From DATJHM01 sp035493895 (GTDB lineage Bacteria; Chloroflexota; Ktedonobacteria; Ktedonobacterales; Ktedonobacteraceae), in assembly GCA_035493895.1 (NCBI GenBank), contig DATJHM010000322.1, positions 1 to 64,000 of the forward strand: a stretch of DNA of 64,000 bases, given 5' to 3'. The notes below the pieces were generated by a model. That model worked only from the letters and a program-made list of their open reading frames with translations. It searched no databases and was not told where the DNA came from. The translations under genes and the position numbers were made by a program. Shown piece by piece: positions 34,081-41,227 of the stretch. How positions within the stretch are numbered: the first letter of the stretch is position 1; every line of letters begins with the position of its first letter.

Positions 34081-34929
34081 TTAGCGTGAAGAGCTATGAT
34101 CATTTTTCAGCGCTTCCCAACGGCGCTCTTTCTGGAGAACGCGGAGGAGTCCCAGGACCATAGAGAGGAAGAGCACCTGCGTATAAAAGAAGTTAGCCTC
34201 GCCACTGTGAGGGATAATGAAGAGCAGTTGAATGAGCGGGACGAGTCCAAATAAGAGAGCCGGGAGCGGCTGAGAACGCCAGCATGAGAGACGTAACCAC
34301 CAGGTCGCAATAGCAAGACAGAGCGCGACACCCACAAAAGTATTTTCGAGGATAATCAGTTGAAAAGAGCTGAACACGTAGGCCGCGAGTAAACTGACGA
34401 CCAGGATCACTGGCGCAAGGCGGAAGAACCAGCGATCCCAGCGATCGAAATACGCAGAATCGAGGGAGAGGCAGACAAAAGCGCCCAGGAGTGCAGAAGT
34501 GGCCGCCGCATTAATATGAGGAGCCACAATCGGACCATTAGGGAGTTGAAATATATTGACCAGCGAGCTACAACTTGTCAATACGATCCAACCACAGCCG
34601 AACAGGGCCGCAAGGCGCAACCAGAGGTTTTTCGTGCGTAGAAACAGTGTGAGCAAGAGTCCCAGGATGATCAGAGCATACCCCAACAGGACCGCATCGC
34701 CAGGATAGTAGCCATTCAACCAGCCCTGTGTCAGCACACTGGCGAGTGAGAGGCCAAGCGTACAGACAATCCCAAAGAGCACCATAAAACCAGGCGTCCA
34801 GATCACAATATATTTCTGCTTGCGCATCTGCCTATTTATCACTGGTAGTTGGCTCGCCCTTTCGTCAGTAGCATTTGATGAAACCTGCTGAAATAGCGTC
34901 GTAGCGACCTGGATCTTATGCTCAGCCAT
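34081..34929 (-). CDS. eight-helix membrane protein of unknown function
   Basis: 282 residues. About 45 hydrophilic residues precede eight hydrophobic segments at roughly 40-65, 75-95, 100-125, 140-160, 170-195, 200-220, 225-245 and 250-270. A short basic, Ser-rich tail follows. No transporter, enzyme or sensor motif is recognised. It lies 263 bp upstream of the kinase on the same strand and could share regulation with it. The intervening sequence is A/T-rich and may hold the kinase promoter. Confidence 0.7.
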   Translation of the reverse strand: MAEHKIQVATTLFQQVSSNATDERASQLPVINRQMRKQKYIVIWTPGFMVLFGIVCTLGLSLASVLTQGWLNGYYPGDAVLLGYALIILGLLLTLFLRTKNLWLRLAALFGCGWIVLTSCSSLVNIFQLPNGPIVAPHINAAATSALLGAFVCLSLDSAYFDRWDRWFFRLAPVILVVSLLAAYVFSSFQLIILENTFVGVALCLAIATWWLRLSCWRSQPLPALLFGLVPLIQLLFIIPHSGEANFFYTQVLFLSMVLGLLRVLQKERRWEALKNDHSSSR

Positions 34930-35401
34930 ACAATGCCTTCCTTCTTACAAATAGTTATGCATCTTGTTTGTTGTAACGAACAATGTCAGCAAATAGGCAC
35001 AGAAAAGGAAAGATAGTAATAGCAACGCGGGGAGGAAGATATCTATGGAGAGAGCGTCTATATTTGCAATCAGAAATATGTGAAGATCAGCTATTCTTTT
35101 GCCAGGCCGCCTGGGAAGCGCAAACTCATGATGCAAAAACGATGGAACATATAGTAATCAAAAAAAAAGCATGATATAGTAGTATATGCGCCTACTTGAG
35201 CGCCAGCAATGGAGCGTGGCACTACAGAGTCGTAGGAAAAACAGTTCAAGAAAAAGCGCAACGTAGCTTCTCCTCTCGTGAGGGAGGTCGGCAGGAACAA
35301 CACTGCGGCTACTCATGAGATGTCTACCAATGCCGGTCAGAGAAAGAGAAGCAGGGAACCCAATTGAGTACTTTTTACAACACAAGAGGAGACCACACAT
35401 C
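34930..35401. other. 472-bp divergent spacer
   Basis: The gap sits between divergent genes. A short open frame near 34983-35174 has no ribosome site or family pattern. At about 35260-35281 there is a small hairpin with CCTCTC / GAGGGAGG-like arms. GTAG and CTAC words occur around 35180-35200 without a clear stem. Promoters for both flanking genes must lie here, but none is clear. Confidence 0.35.
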
Positions 35402-35656
35402 ATGAACGACAGTCATCGTGTCCATGTCGGGGGCTATGAAGCCTGGATGGAAAATGGGATGCTCACATTTCAGTACCACAAAGTGGGACGCCAGAACGGA
35501 ACCAGCGTTAAGATGAGCCCGGATGAAACGATGGGCTTGCTTGAGCTGCTCTATCAAAATAGAGACAGCGTGTATGGGGCCGTTGGTGGAGAAGAGTATG
35601 CCCGTCACCGTCAGGAGGTACAGGCCGCCCTCAGCCAGGATCTTCATCACGTCTAG
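35402..35656 (+). CDS. small conserved-looking hypothetical protein
   Basis: 84 residues from ATG 35402, preceded by AAGAGGAGA. The N-terminal half is beta-like (HVGGYEAWMENGMLTFQYH). The C-terminal half is helical (DETMGLLELLYQNRDSVYGA...EEYARHRQEVQAALS). It is soluble, acidic and without cysteines or membrane segments. The ribosome site and the strong terminator behind it support a real gene. No family is recognised. Confidence 0.65.
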   Translation: MNDSHRVHVGGYEAWMENGMLTFQYHKVGRQNGTSVKMSPDETMGLLELLYQNRDSVYGAVGGEEYARHRQEVQAALSQDLHHV

Positions 35657-35682
35657 AAGAGATCTGGTAGCAAACAGTACAC

Positions 35683-35721
35683 AGGAGGCAGAGAAATTGT
35701 TTCTCTGCCTCCGATTTTTTT
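35683..35721 (+). terminator. strong intrinsic terminator between converging genes
   Basis: GGAGGCAGAGAAA and TTTCTCTGCCTCC form a 13-bp perfect stem with a 3-nt loop, followed by ATTTTTTT. It ends the small gene just before the converging pncB stop. Confidence 0.9.
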
Positions 35722-35731
35722 GCGTGCACGA

Positions 35732-37132
35732 TTAGAAGTCATCGGGATCATGTCCGATCAATTGAGCAGCCTGTTTACGCAACGCCTGTAGACCGTCGCT
35801 GAAATGCACTGGATAGGGTTGATCGACACTGAGAGAGCGATAACATACTGGCAGATGGCCTAGATTTTGTTGGGCCAGTTCACGGACCTCGGAGAGAGGA
35901 GGAAGGCTACCCGGGATCATCTCGCCATTGCGCATAACCGGGCGTAGCACCTTATGATAATTCTGAGGACGAGGTTCGTGTGAAAGCTGAACAATATCTT
36001 CCTTCCACTCGGGATGACGATAGATCTCCTTCTTGCCCGGCCAGGTACTTTTAATGCCGGCGACTTTCATCTTCGGAAACTCCGTCCCGGCCTCATCGAC
36101 ATACCAGACCAGCTTATAGACTGCGCCCAGAGCGCCGCCTGGAATATTCAGCTCGGACGAGCCAGCGCCGTAGCCAAGAGCGGTCCCAATGCCGAAAGAA
36201 TCAATCTGAGCGCCCGCATCCAGCAATTCCATAATCTTCCATTCATCCAGATCGCCGCTGGCCAGAATGCGCACATCATGTAAACCGGCGTTATCAAGCT
36301 GTTCGCGGATATAGATACTATCGGCCGCGATATCACCGCTATCCAGACGCACCGCAGCCAGCGTGTGACCCATCGTCTCCTGAGAGCGAAGCGCAGTGGC
36401 AATAGCCTTTTCAATGGCGACGCGAGGATCGTATGTATCCAGTAAAAGCGTATAGCGATTGTAGGCAGCAGCGGTCGCCTCAAAGGCTTCCTCCTCGCTC
36501 TGGAAAAGCTCAACGAGTGCATGAGGAACGGTACCAGTAGCAGGGAGGCGATATTCATAGGCAGCATTGAGAAGAGAAGTACTGGCACAACCGCCAATGT
36601 ACGAAGCACGAGCCACCGTCATAGGCTCTTGCGCACGCCGGAACGCAAACTCAGCGACCCGGCGAACGCGTCCCTGTTCGGCAGCATAGACAATACGAGA
36701 AGCCTTCGTCGCAATCAGCGTCGAGAGGCCAATCGCCTGCAAGAGTCCCGCCTCCAGCAGAAGCGCCTCACGGAACGGAGCCGTCACGCGCATAATAGGC
36801 TCATTCGGGAACGCAATAGAGCCCTCAGGCAGGGCCGAAATTTCGCCGGTAAAGCGCATTTGCGCCAGTTCGTCAAGGAAGGCAGTGTCATAATCACGAA
36901 TATGGGCCAGGAAGCGGAGATCTTCGCTGGTATAGCGAAAAGATTGCACAAACTCCAGAGCAGATTCCAGGCCAGCCACAAGCAAATAAGCACCACCAAA
37001 AGGGGCTTTGCGGGTGTAAAGATCAAAGGTAGCCAGGCCATTGCGACCTGCACGCCAGGAGACATACGCAGCATCTGGATGGTACATATCGGTCATCAAC
37101 CCCGGGTGAAAGTTGGGTACACGGCGATGCAT
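35732..37132 (-). CDS. pncB: nicotinate phosphoribosyltransferase
   Basis: Entry step of the Preiss-Handler route: nicotinate plus PRPP and ATP to nicotinate mononucleotide. 466 residues; MTDMYHPDAAYV near the start, FDLYTRKAPFGG near 35, ASGDLDEWKI near 290 and SFGIGTALGYG near 310 are family blocks. ATG 37132 follows AGAGGA. Its promoter (37177-37205, minus strand) is overlapped by an inverted repeat, suggesting NAD-responsive repression. With nadE in the same window the cell can recycle nicotinate to NAD. Confidence 0.94.
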   Translation of the reverse strand: MHRRVPNFHPGLMTDMYHPDAAYVSWRAGRNGLATFDLYTRKAPFGGAYLLVAGLESALEFVQSFRYTSEDLRFLAHIRDYDTAFLDELAQMRFTGEISALPEGSIAFPNEPIMRVTAPFREALLLEAGLLQAIGLSTLIATKASRIVYAAEQGRVRRVAEFAFRRAQEPMTVARASYIGGCASTSLLNAAYEYRLPATGTVPHALVELFQSEEEAFEATAAAYNRYTLLLDTYDPRVAIEKAIATALRSQETMGHTLAAVRLDSGDIAADSIYIREQLDNAGLHDVRILASGDLDEWKIMELLDAGAQIDSFGIGTALGYGAGSSELNIPGGALGAVYKLVWYVDEAGTEFPKMKVAGIKSTWPGKKEIYRHPEWKEDIVQLSHEPRPQNYHKVLRPVMRNGEMIPGSLPPLSEVRELAQQNLGHLPVCYRSLSVDQPYPVHFSDGLQALRKQAAQLIGHDPDDF

Positions 37133-37169
37133 AACAATTCCTCTTTTCGATTAGTTGCCCATTTGAGTT

Positions 37170-37205
37170 AGTGTATAGTGTACAATATTTAAAATACACT
37201 TGCAA
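37170..37205 (-). promoter_or_regulatory. pncB promoter overlapped by an inverted repeat
   Basis: On the minus strand TTGCAA (37205-37200), exactly 17 bp, and TACACT (37182-37177) form a good promoter 45 bp before pncB. AGTGTAT and ATACACT (37170-37176 and 37194-37200) are inverted around it, and AGTGTA / TACACT form a second nested pair. The layout suggests a repressor site that blocks RNA polymerase. Confidence 0.55.
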
Positions 37206-37575
37206 CGCCCTTCAAGCAGGTAAGATTGGACAGCAGGGAGGGAAAGTCAGATTTTGGAGAGTTCGTGCTATTCTTAAATCTCGTTTTCAGGTCTGCTCAG
37301 CATGCATGAGGCAGGCTAGAAGCGAAACGAAGGCGAGTGTGTCTGCATATTTGCAAAAGTTCGTGGTATACTAATAGATACAGACTCTATTTAAGCTGTG
37401 CTGCCGCACAAGAATGCAGTACGTTGTTTGCCTCTGAAGCCTACATATATTGTGCTTATATTTGCTATTGCACGAGGTAAAACAACTCTGATAGTTCTTT
37501 TATCTCTGTTCAGGCAAATGAGGCCTTGATTCATCGAGTCAGGAAGATGTGTGCCAAAGTATCAAGGAGGCAGCA

Positions 37576-38754
37576 ATGACCGTGCACCATCGTTGGACCG
37601 TCGTAGGTCTGGCTACCAGTGGCGGATTACTCGGATTGACCGTCACCAGTGGTCTGGCCGTATTGGCAAACAGGTTTATAGAAGAGTTCTCCCATCCGCA
37701 TATCGTTCTGGATAATTCGGTTTTTGTATGGAAAGTGCCTCATCCCCTCAATGAACCTGAGCCAGCTTATCAGCGATCGCTGTTGTTTGCAGCCAGCGAT
37801 GGAACAATTTTGAGTGGAGAGTTCTGGGCACAGGAAGAACTCGCGCCAACCGTTATTCTCTGCCATGGATATCGCACCTCGCGTACACATCTCCGCTCGG
37901 TCGCAACCCTCAATTATGCCTGCGGTTATAACGTCATGCTTTTCGATTTTCGGGGTCATGGGAATAGTGATAGCGTCACCACAAGTGGCGGCAAAGCAGA
38001 GGTTCGTGATCTGGAAGCAGCCATAGAAGTAGCGCGTCGTCAACCTGAGGCAAAGGCCGGACAGATCATCCTGCACGGTTTCTCGATGGGGGCGGCAGTG
38101 GCCCTGATGATGCCATTGCATCCAGAAGTAGTAGCCATCATCGCTGATAGTCCTTACGCGAGTTCGGAGGATATCCTGCGCCGTCTGCTTGCCTATCGTC
38201 TGGAGCAAGAGAGTCTGACCTATCTGCCTGCCTTCCGTCCACATCCCCACGTGTACTCCGTCCTGGCATGGAGTACGCTCGTATTCAGCATGATTTTGTT
38301 TCGTATACGATTTGGCTACGGATTTGTAGCCCATCCACCAGAGAATTTCAAGCGCTGGCGAGAGAGAGAAGATCGCCTGAAACGGCGGGTGTTTGTTGCA
38401 AGCATAGGGCGTCTGGTGAAAAGATGGACCCACCAGGGAGAGAGCGTTCCGCCATTAGAGCAATGTAACGTGCCAATTTTACTGATTCATGCCAGACAAG
38501 ACCCACTGATTCCCTTTTCCCATGCACAAACGATAGCGGCGGCAGCGAAAATCAACCATGTTCCATTAGAAACCTACTTTGCGGACTGCAATGTCCATTG
38601 TGGAGTTTACGGAACTAACCCTGCTCAATACTATCGTATCTTGCATGATTTTCTGGCGCAAGCACTGGGACCGGCGTTACCTGAAAAACATGGCAAGATA
38701 CAGACTGAGTATCTGCCAATATTACTTTCCCCAAGCGACATATTATCACAATAG
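37576..38754 (+). CDS. membrane-anchored alpha/beta hydrolase
   Basis: 392 residues from ATG 37576 behind AAGGAGG. One N-terminal hydrophobic segment (GLLGLTVTSGLAVLA) anchors the protein; the rest is an alpha/beta hydrolase of the YqkD/FrsA-like 'alpha/beta superfamily' type. HGYRTSR near 105 forms the oxyanion region, the nucleophile is Ser in HGFSMGAA near 170, Asp in ARQDPLIP near 312, and His probably in NVHCGVYG near 343. A hydrophobic insert near 225-245 may be a lid. The substrate is unknown. The 443-bp upstream gap holds a TATACT box near 37367. Confidence 0.88.
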   Translation: MTVHHRWTVVGLATSGGLLGLTVTSGLAVLANRFIEEFSHPHIVLDNSVFVWKVPHPLNEPEPAYQRSLLFAASDGTILSGEFWAQEELAPTVILCHGYRTSRTHLRSVATLNYACGYNVMLFDFRGHGNSDSVTTSGGKAEVRDLEAAIEVARRQPEAKAGQIILHGFSMGAAVALMMPLHPEVVAIIADSPYASSEDILRRLLAYRLEQESLTYLPAFRPHPHVYSVLAWSTLVFSMILFRIRFGYGFVAHPPENFKRWREREDRLKRRVFVASIGRLVKRWTHQGESVPPLEQCNVPILLIHARQDPLIPFSHAQTIAAAAKINHVPLETYFADCNVHCGVYGTNPAQYYRILHDFLAQALGPALPEKHGKIQTEYLPILLSPSDILSQ

Positions 38755-38927
38755 GCACACGATTTATGAAATCCAGAGAAATTACGCTGAAAAGCTCTTG
38801 CATCTTTGCGACATTCTGTGCATAATTGCAATAGAGAGAGCAATTGTATGTATTGCATGAAGTACATGTGTAACAAAAACACATCTTCACCCTGTGCATA
38901 AAAGTTGAGATACTAGAGGAGCGATGC

Positions 38928-39971
38928 ATGCTATCATCAGATGATACCACGCAGGTGGGACAGACCACAGAAGAATTGAACATCGTATTGGTTGAAACAT
39001 TGGATACTGGGTCTGGCACAGAAGCTCTAGAGGCATTGAAGCAACCATCGCGCCAGCAAAATGAAACGAATGGGCGACGCCATACCACAATGCAGCATAA
39101 ACAGACCGGTTCACTCCCCTACGCGACGCCCACTGATACGCCAGGAGCGCGTGTAGCCTGGCGACAAGCCGTTCAGTTGCGCGAAGAGAATCGTCGCCTG
39201 CGGCAGGAAGTCGATGAGTTACGTGTTGAGCTGCGCAGCCTGATTACTGAGTATACAGGCCAACAAAACCATTATGAGCAAGAAGTAGCAGTCATTCATA
39301 GCGGACATCAGCAAGAAGTTGAGCAGTATGAGCAACACTTACGCGATCTCTCTGAGGAACGTAATCATTTGCAGGAAGAATATCAACAGTTAGAGAAAAA
39401 ATACCAGGTGCTCTCGCAGACATTCCAGGCAGCGGTCCAGGAAGAGGTCCGTAAGATGGTCCTGGAGGGAGCCAAAACGGTAGAGCTCACGCCGAATATC
39501 ACGCCTCAGGTGCTGGAAAGCGTAAAGAAGACCATTCAGCTTCAAGTGCTGCAAGAAGAGGATGAACATCTGGTAGAAGCCATGTATCTGAAACGCGAAG
39601 TCCAGCAGATGGTCGATACACTTGATCAGGAGAGAAAGCAACTGGAAGAAGAACGGCAGCGTCTGCTGGTCATGCAGAACAGCGTACGCGAGCAAGCTGT
39701 CCTGCGTTTGAAGGCCCAGCAATCGCGCCTGAACGTTCGCTGGCGAGCGGCCTTGACCGTCAATACCATCGCGATGTTAGTTGTATTCATCGTTTTACAG
39801 TGCATTTTCCTCGCCCTGGGCCATGCCCTCTCACCATTCATAGGTTTTGCCCTGACTGCGCCAATCGTTGTTTGCGGGCTCCTGTCCCTCTTTCTGGCCG
39901 GGCCGCTCTCTATGATACGAAACATCTACGTAAGCGCTCCCCATAAAAAGAAAGCCAAAGCGACTGCGTAG
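38928..39971 (+). CDS. coiled-coil protein with two C-terminal membrane helices
   Basis: 347 residues. A disordered N-terminus (1-75) precedes a long heptad-rich coiled coil (about 80-165 and 210-260; LREENRRLRQEVDELRVEL is typical). Two hydrophobic helices (about 280-302 and 308-330) form a hairpin, with a basic C-terminus (KKKAKAT). The coiled coil should project into the cytosol from a membrane hairpin, as in cytoskeletal or septation scaffolds. No known domain is recognised. ATG 38928 has a GAGGAG ribosome site. Confidence 0.75.
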   Translation: MLSSDDTTQVGQTTEELNIVLVETLDTGSGTEALEALKQPSRQQNETNGRRHTTMQHKQTGSLPYATPTDTPGARVAWRQAVQLREENRRLRQEVDELRVELRSLITEYTGQQNHYEQEVAVIHSGHQQEVEQYEQHLRDLSEERNHLQEEYQQLEKKYQVLSQTFQAAVQEEVRKMVLEGAKTVELTPNITPQVLESVKKTIQLQVLQEEDEHLVEAMYLKREVQQMVDTLDQERKQLEEERQRLLVMQNSVREQAVLRLKAQQSRLNVRWRAALTVNTIAMLVVFIVLQCIFLALGHALSPFIGFALTAPIVVCGLLSLFLAGPLSMIRNIYVSAPHKKKAKATA

Positions 39972-39985
39972 CAATTTGTCAACAC

Positions 39986-40023
39986 AAAAGAGGGGCGTGC
40001 GACTAGTGTCACGCCCCTCTTTT
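39986..40023. terminator. bidirectional terminator
   Basis: AAAAGAGGGGCGTG (39986-39999) and CACGCCCCTCTTTT (40010-40023) form a perfect 14-bp stem with A and T runs on each side. It serves the coiled-coil gene and the converging csbD-like gene. Confidence 0.9.
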
Positions 40024-40044
40024 GCGCTTCCAGGTACAAGACCA

Positions 40045-40287
40045 TCAGACCTTATGGGCTTTTGATGGCTTATCCGGATTGAGCGCCTTATCAACCTTTT
40101 GTTTCCCTTTGCCCATGGTAGACTGAGCTTTCCCCCCACTCTGCTTCATATCACCTTTGGCCTCCATCTCTTTATCCCCAAGAGCCTGACCAGTCTTCTC
40201 CTGCACCTTACCAGCAGCCTGTTTCATTTTCCCTTTGAGCGTATCTTCCTGGCCCTGAGTGCCAAGATCTTTCTTTTTTTCGGTCAT
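40045..40287 (-). CDS. CsbD-family stress protein
   Basis: 80 residues, highly charged, almost without hydrophobics: DTLKGKMKQAAGKVQEKTGQ and ALGDKEMEAKGDMKQSGGKA repeat the GK.KE..GK...A.GD....KG motif of CsbD (PF05532). Such proteins accumulate under general stress in many bacteria; their molecular role is unclear. AGAGGAG lies before ATG 40287. The C-terminus adds a lysine-rich tail. Confidence 0.9.
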   Translation of the reverse strand: MTEKKKDLGTQGQEDTLKGKMKQAAGKVQEKTGQALGDKEMEAKGDMKQSGGKAQSTMGKGKQKVDKALNPDKPSKAHKV

Positions 40288-40584
40288 GTGATTTGCTCCT
40301 CTTCGAATATCTCTTACTACGAGTATCGCCTGACAGCATAGAGCGCTTCGTCTCTCTACAGCAGAAGCGAGAGCGGCAAGAGAACCTGTAAGTTGAGTGC
40401 ACTCACGTATTGTTCCACCCTACCAGACAAAAAGGATGTGATTCAAACGAATCCCCAACGGCTCCTTTAATGAACACTCCCAGGAGAGACAAAACGGATA
40501 CAACTTTCGCAGTGAGAGTAGGATACACCTTGAAATATGCAGTATTTGCTAGCTCTGGCTGAAGCAAGTAGATAGACATTTTTG

Positions 40585-40614
40585 TTTGCATTGAGGGCAC
40601 GCACGTGCTATACT
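40585..40614 (+). promoter_or_regulatory. promoter of the structured leader RNA
   Basis: TTTGCA (40585-40590), an 18-bp spacer and TATACT (40609-40614) would start a transcript near 40621, just upstream of the folded RNA that follows. Confidence 0.45.
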
Positions 40615-40648
40615 TTTCAACAGAAGTTTATTGACATCAAATCAGGAG

Positions 40649-40748
40649 CGCCGGGAAGTCTGGTCGGTTAGAGATATCTTATGTACATTTCGTAAAAGAG
40701 AGATGTACAGCAGATACCACGCTACCAGATGGGACCCGGTGTTTTTTT
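40649..40748 (+). ncRNA. structured leader RNA ending in a terminator; riboswitch-like, unassigned
   Basis: Three coaxial helices are visible. P1 is 40649-40655 with 40735-40741 (7 bp). P2 is TCTGGT 40659-40664 with ACCAGA 40724-40729. P3 is TATCT plus TGTACAT (40675-40688) with ATGTACA plus AGATA (40703-40716). They are separated by asymmetric internal loops AAG/TGGGA, about 10/7 nt, and TA/GC. Seven U residues follow P1, so the closed form is also an intrinsic terminator. It precedes a tiny membrane protein by 58 bp. GGGAAGTCTGGT recalls cobalamin riboswitch text, but the other conserved blocks are absent. Confidence 0.5.
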
Positions 40749-40806
40749 ATGTGAAAAAGCTGCCACAGGGATGTGGTAGCAAACAGCAGCAGAAAGCAGG
40801 AGTATC

Positions 40807-41016
40807 ATGAGTATTCTTCGATTTCTGGCACCATGTTTCAGTGCCCTTTTCGGTCTTTATTGCATAGTATGGGGACTCGCAGCCGCGTCTCAACCGCTGT
40901 TATACCATGCTGACGGTATTTTCATAGGAATTCTTTTCCTGATATTGTCTTTCGTTCACTTTCGGCTGGCGATTTCCGCACAATCGGGAAGCGCGGCGGC
41001 TTCAGCTCTGAAGTAG
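40807..41016 (+). CDS. small two-helix membrane protein
   Basis: 69 residues with two hydrophobic helices (about 5-27 and 36-55) and a short Ser/Ala-rich tail. GCAGGAG sits 7 nt before ATG 40807. No family is recognised. It is the only gene behind the structured leader RNA, so it might be an ion- or ligand-responsive membrane peptide. It has no U-tract terminator; a GTAG-hairpin follows in the convergent gap. Confidence 0.6.
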   Translation: MSILRFLAPCFSALFGLYCIVWGLAAASQPLLYHADGIFIGILFLILSFVHFRLAISAQSGSAAASALK

Positions 41017-41174
41017 ATAGCCTCTTGTGTGAGCAATGGGAGGTGACTTCGGCCTGTTGCTCGCACATCTTCCTGTAGAGACGTACGACCTGGTATATAT
41101 TTCTGATGCAAGCGAAATGGTGGGAAGAGGTGGCACGCCACGTCTGTGGTGCGAGCGGAATCGAGCGAGTTCGC

Positions 41175-41210
41175 GGACGCCATTCCGCTGCGGCTTCATG
41201 GCGTCCCTAC
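41175..41210 (-). repeat. GTAG-hairpin (REP-like) element, site D
   Basis: GGACGCCAT (41175-41183) and ATGGCGTCC (41198-41206) form a perfect 9-bp stem with a 14-nt loop, followed by CTAC at 41207-41210. The GGCGTCCCTAC end is the same as in site A1. A GTAG at about 41076 lies upstream in the opposite sense, so this may be the second half of a pair. It lies in the convergent gap before the TPR-CHAT stop. Confidence 0.65.
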
Positions 41211-41227
41211 TGGCCTGGGGAGCCTTT

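Noticed and set aside
34983..35174. 63-codon open frame in the divergent spacer
   Set aside because: No ribosome site, no recognisable pattern and unusual composition. It is treated as chance.
40649..40748. Cobalamin riboswitch
   Set aside because: Only the GGGAAGTCTGGT text resembles the family. The other conserved blocks, including the CCCGCNACTGT region, are missing, and the downstream gene is not a cobalamin gene.
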